This document shows, in pieces, positions 62,745-64,000 of a stretch of DNA of 64,000 nucleotides (position 1 is its first letter; each line of letters starts with the position of its first letter). Below the pieces are notes generated by a model that was not told the origin of the DNA, did no database searches, and saw only the letters and a list, made by a program, of their open reading frames with translations. A program made the translations under genes and the position numbers. The DNA lies in NCBI GenBank assembly GCA_018969015.1, contig JAGWZE010000002.1, positions 62,001 to 126,000 of the forward strand, written 5' to 3'. The DNA is from Alphaproteobacteria bacterium. Its GTDB lineage: Bacteria; Pseudomonadota; Alphaproteobacteria; Caulobacterales; Aquidulcibacteraceae.

Positions 62745-63728
62745 ATGGCGCTGCCGCCTGTCCTGCAAAACCTCCGCATCCCGGTCGTCGGCTCGCCCCT
62801 TTTCATCATCTCGAACCCGGACCTGGTGATCGCCCAGTGCAAGGCGGGCGTCGTCGGCTCGTTCCCGTCGCTGAACGCGCGGCCCGCGCCGGCCCTGGAA
62901 GACTGGCTCAAGCGCATCACCGAGGAGCTCGCCGCCCACACCGCCGCCCACCCCGATCGCCCGGCGGCGCCGTTCGCGGTCAACCAGATCGTGCACAAGT
63001 CGAACGACCGCCTGCAGCACGACGTCGAGATGTGCGTGAAGTACAAGGTTCCGGTCGTCATCACCTCGCTCGGCGCCCAGCCCTGGCTCAACGACGCCAT
63101 CCATTCCTATGGCGGCATCGTGCTGCACGACATCATCAATATCCCGCACGCCAAGAAGGCACTTGAAAAGGGCGCCGATGGCCTCATCGCGGTGTGCGCC
63201 GGCGCGGGCGGCCATGCCGGCGCGCTCTCGCCGTTCGCGCTGATCGAAGAGATCCGCGAGTTCTTCGATGGCCCGCTGCTGCTTTCCGGCGCGATCGGCA
63301 CCGGTCGCGCAATCCTGGCGGCGCAGGCGATCGGCGCCGATCTCGCTTATGTCGGCTCGGCCTTCATCGCCACGAAAGAGGCCAACGCGGCCCAGGGCTA
63401 CAAGGACATGATCGTCGCCAGCAGCGGCGAGGACATCGTCTATTCCAACCTCTTCACCGGCGTGCACGGCAACTATCTCAAGCCGTCGATCATCGCGGCG
63501 GGCCTGGATCCCGACAACCTCCCCGAAAGCGATCCCTCGAAGATGAATTTCGGCTCGGGCGGCAACACCGAAGCCAAGGCCTGGAAAGACATCTGGGGCT
63601 GCGGGCAGGGCATCGGCGCCGTCAAGGAGATCCCGACGGCCGCGGGCCTCGTCGAGCGCTTCGAGCGCGAATACAACGCCGCCAAGGCCCGTCTTGGCGG
63701 CGCGCCGGCGCGCGTCGCGGCCGAATAG
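62745..63728 (+). CDS. Nitronate monooxygenase family protein
   Basis: 327-residue FMN TIM-barrel enzyme of the NMO/2-nitropropane dioxygenase family. PVVGSPLFIISNPDLVIAQCKAGVVGSFPS opens it, VCAGAGGHAG contains the active-site His region, and GAIGTGRAILAAQAIGADLAYVGSAFIATKEA binds FMN phosphate. It probably oxidises nitronates or acts as an NAD(P)H:quinone reductase. AAGGGGAA precedes ATG 62745. Confidence 0.9.
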   Translation: MALPPVLQNLRIPVVGSPLFIISNPDLVIAQCKAGVVGSFPSLNARPAPALEDWLKRITEELAAHTAAHPDRPAAPFAVNQIVHKSNDRLQHDVEMCVKYKVPVVITSLGAQPWLNDAIHSYGGIVLHDIINIPHAKKALEKGADGLIAVCAGAGGHAGALSPFALIEEIREFFDGPLLLSGAIGTGRAILAAQAIGADLAYVGSAFIATKEANAAQGYKDMIVASSGEDIVYSNLFTGVHGNYLKPSIIAAGLDPDNLPESDPSKMNFGSGGNTEAKAWKDIWGCGQGIGAVKEIPTAAGLVERFEREYNAAKARLGGAPARVAAE

Positions 63729-63809
63729 CCGCGACGACGACAATCCCCGCCGCAACCCGACCGGGTCCGGCGCCCGCCTAGTCTTCGTGTCGACAGCACG
63801 GAGGCTGCC

Positions 63810-64000
63810 ATGTCGCTCTCATCGTCCCTTCCGGTCGCGCCGTCGCCCGATGGCGGCGCGCCCTCAACCGCGCGCGGGCCGCGCTCGGCGTTCCACTCCC
63901 TGACCCTGCGCGGGGCGGTCGCCATGGCGATCGCCTATGTCGCCGGCCGGTTCGGCGTCGATCTCGGCGCCGACGCGGCGCAGGAGCTCGCCGCCCGTCT
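63810..64000 (+). CDS. Hypothetical protein, 3' truncated by the window
   Basis: Open to the right edge from ATG 63810, with GGAGG about 5 bases upstream. The 63 visible residues have a Ser/Pro-rich start, then SLTLRGAVAMAIAYVAGRFGVDLGADAAQELA, possibly a membrane or membrane-associated helix. Too little is visible to name it; a peptidoglycan-related or holin-like protein is possible. Confidence 0.55.
   Translation, partial: MSLSSSLPVAPSPDGGAPSTARGPRSAFHSLTLRGAVAMAIAYVAGRFGVDLGADAAQELAAR

Noticed and set aside
1-64000. CRISPR arrays, rRNA genes, insertion sequences, riboswitches
   Set aside because: No regularly spaced repeats, rRNA-like sequence, transposase or recognisable riboswitch was found by reading.

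Overview
The window is a very GC-rich, densely packed bacterial chromosome segment with about 60 genes on both strands, many overlapping by 1-14 bases. The gene families suggest an alphaproteobacterium: ispA-dxs and tlyA-type clusters, DUF3775, YbjQ, a small protein ending near VRSDMVNG, an HNE_0200-type cytochrome/beta-helix pair and a two-subunit methylmalonyl-CoA mutase. A Caulobacterales/Hyphomonadaceae-like lineage is my best guess, but nothing here fixes the genus. I see no rRNA, CRISPR array, transposase or integrase. One tRNA, Val(CAC), is present.

Layout. 1-9.2 kb: metabolic and hypothetical genes (DUF885 protein, threonine aldolase, fatty acid hydroxylase, CHAD protein, thioesterase, acyl-CoA dehydrogenase, uracil-DNA glycosylase family, lipoprotein hydrolase). 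9.2-12.9 kb: a complete ferric iron ABC importer with a candidate operator. 13-20.8 kb: tRNA-Val, a small conserved protein, gph, glmU-rpiA, an M1 aminopeptidase and glutathione reductase. 20.8-28.5 kb: a diheme cytochrome and beta-helix protein pair, SDR, Nudix, SRAP and YaaA stress proteins, and a methyltransferase. 28.8-31.6 kb: ispA-dxs, the entry to isoprenoid synthesis. 31.7-33.65 kb: a retron. 33.8-40.9 kb: acyl-CoA ligase plus crotonase, an MGMT-like protein, an XpaC-like protein and two tandem amidases. 40.98-48.7 kb: tlyA, a glycine-zipper protein, rRNA/tRNA methyltransferases, an old-yellow-enzyme relative and telA-xpaC. 48.8-52.6 kb: a probable envelope operon (tiny membrane protein, OmpA-like protein, repeat-containing coiled-coil protein, thioesterase). 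52.6-56.6 kb: csaA, meaB, phosphoesterase and recQ. 58.1-62.6 kb: methylmalonyl-CoA mutase with a small membrane protein gene between its subunits. 62.7-64 kb: nitronate monooxygenase and a truncated gene.

The most interesting locus is the retron on the minus strand at 31684-33647. A reverse transcriptase with the retron hallmarks NAxxH, YADD and VTG is fused to a TIR domain and ends in a predicted transmembrane helix. Directly upstream is a roughly 131-nt element with the geometry of an msr-msd RNA: 20-pair a1/a2 arms (13 Watson-Crick plus 7 with three G-U) enclosing a perfect 14-bp hairpin. It looks like a complete phage-defence unit. It and the adjacent lipid and amidase genes sit between dxs and tlyA, which are often neighbours in alphaproteobacteria.

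Functional links: acyl-CoA dehydrogenase, acyl-CoA ligase, crotonase, thioesterases, methylmalonyl-CoA mutase and MeaB together suggest fatty acid or propionate catabolism. Two dispersed palindromic intergenic repeats are present. Starts were moved downstream of the longest open frame wherever a ribosome binding site, signal peptide or family alignment supported it; each such choice is noted.
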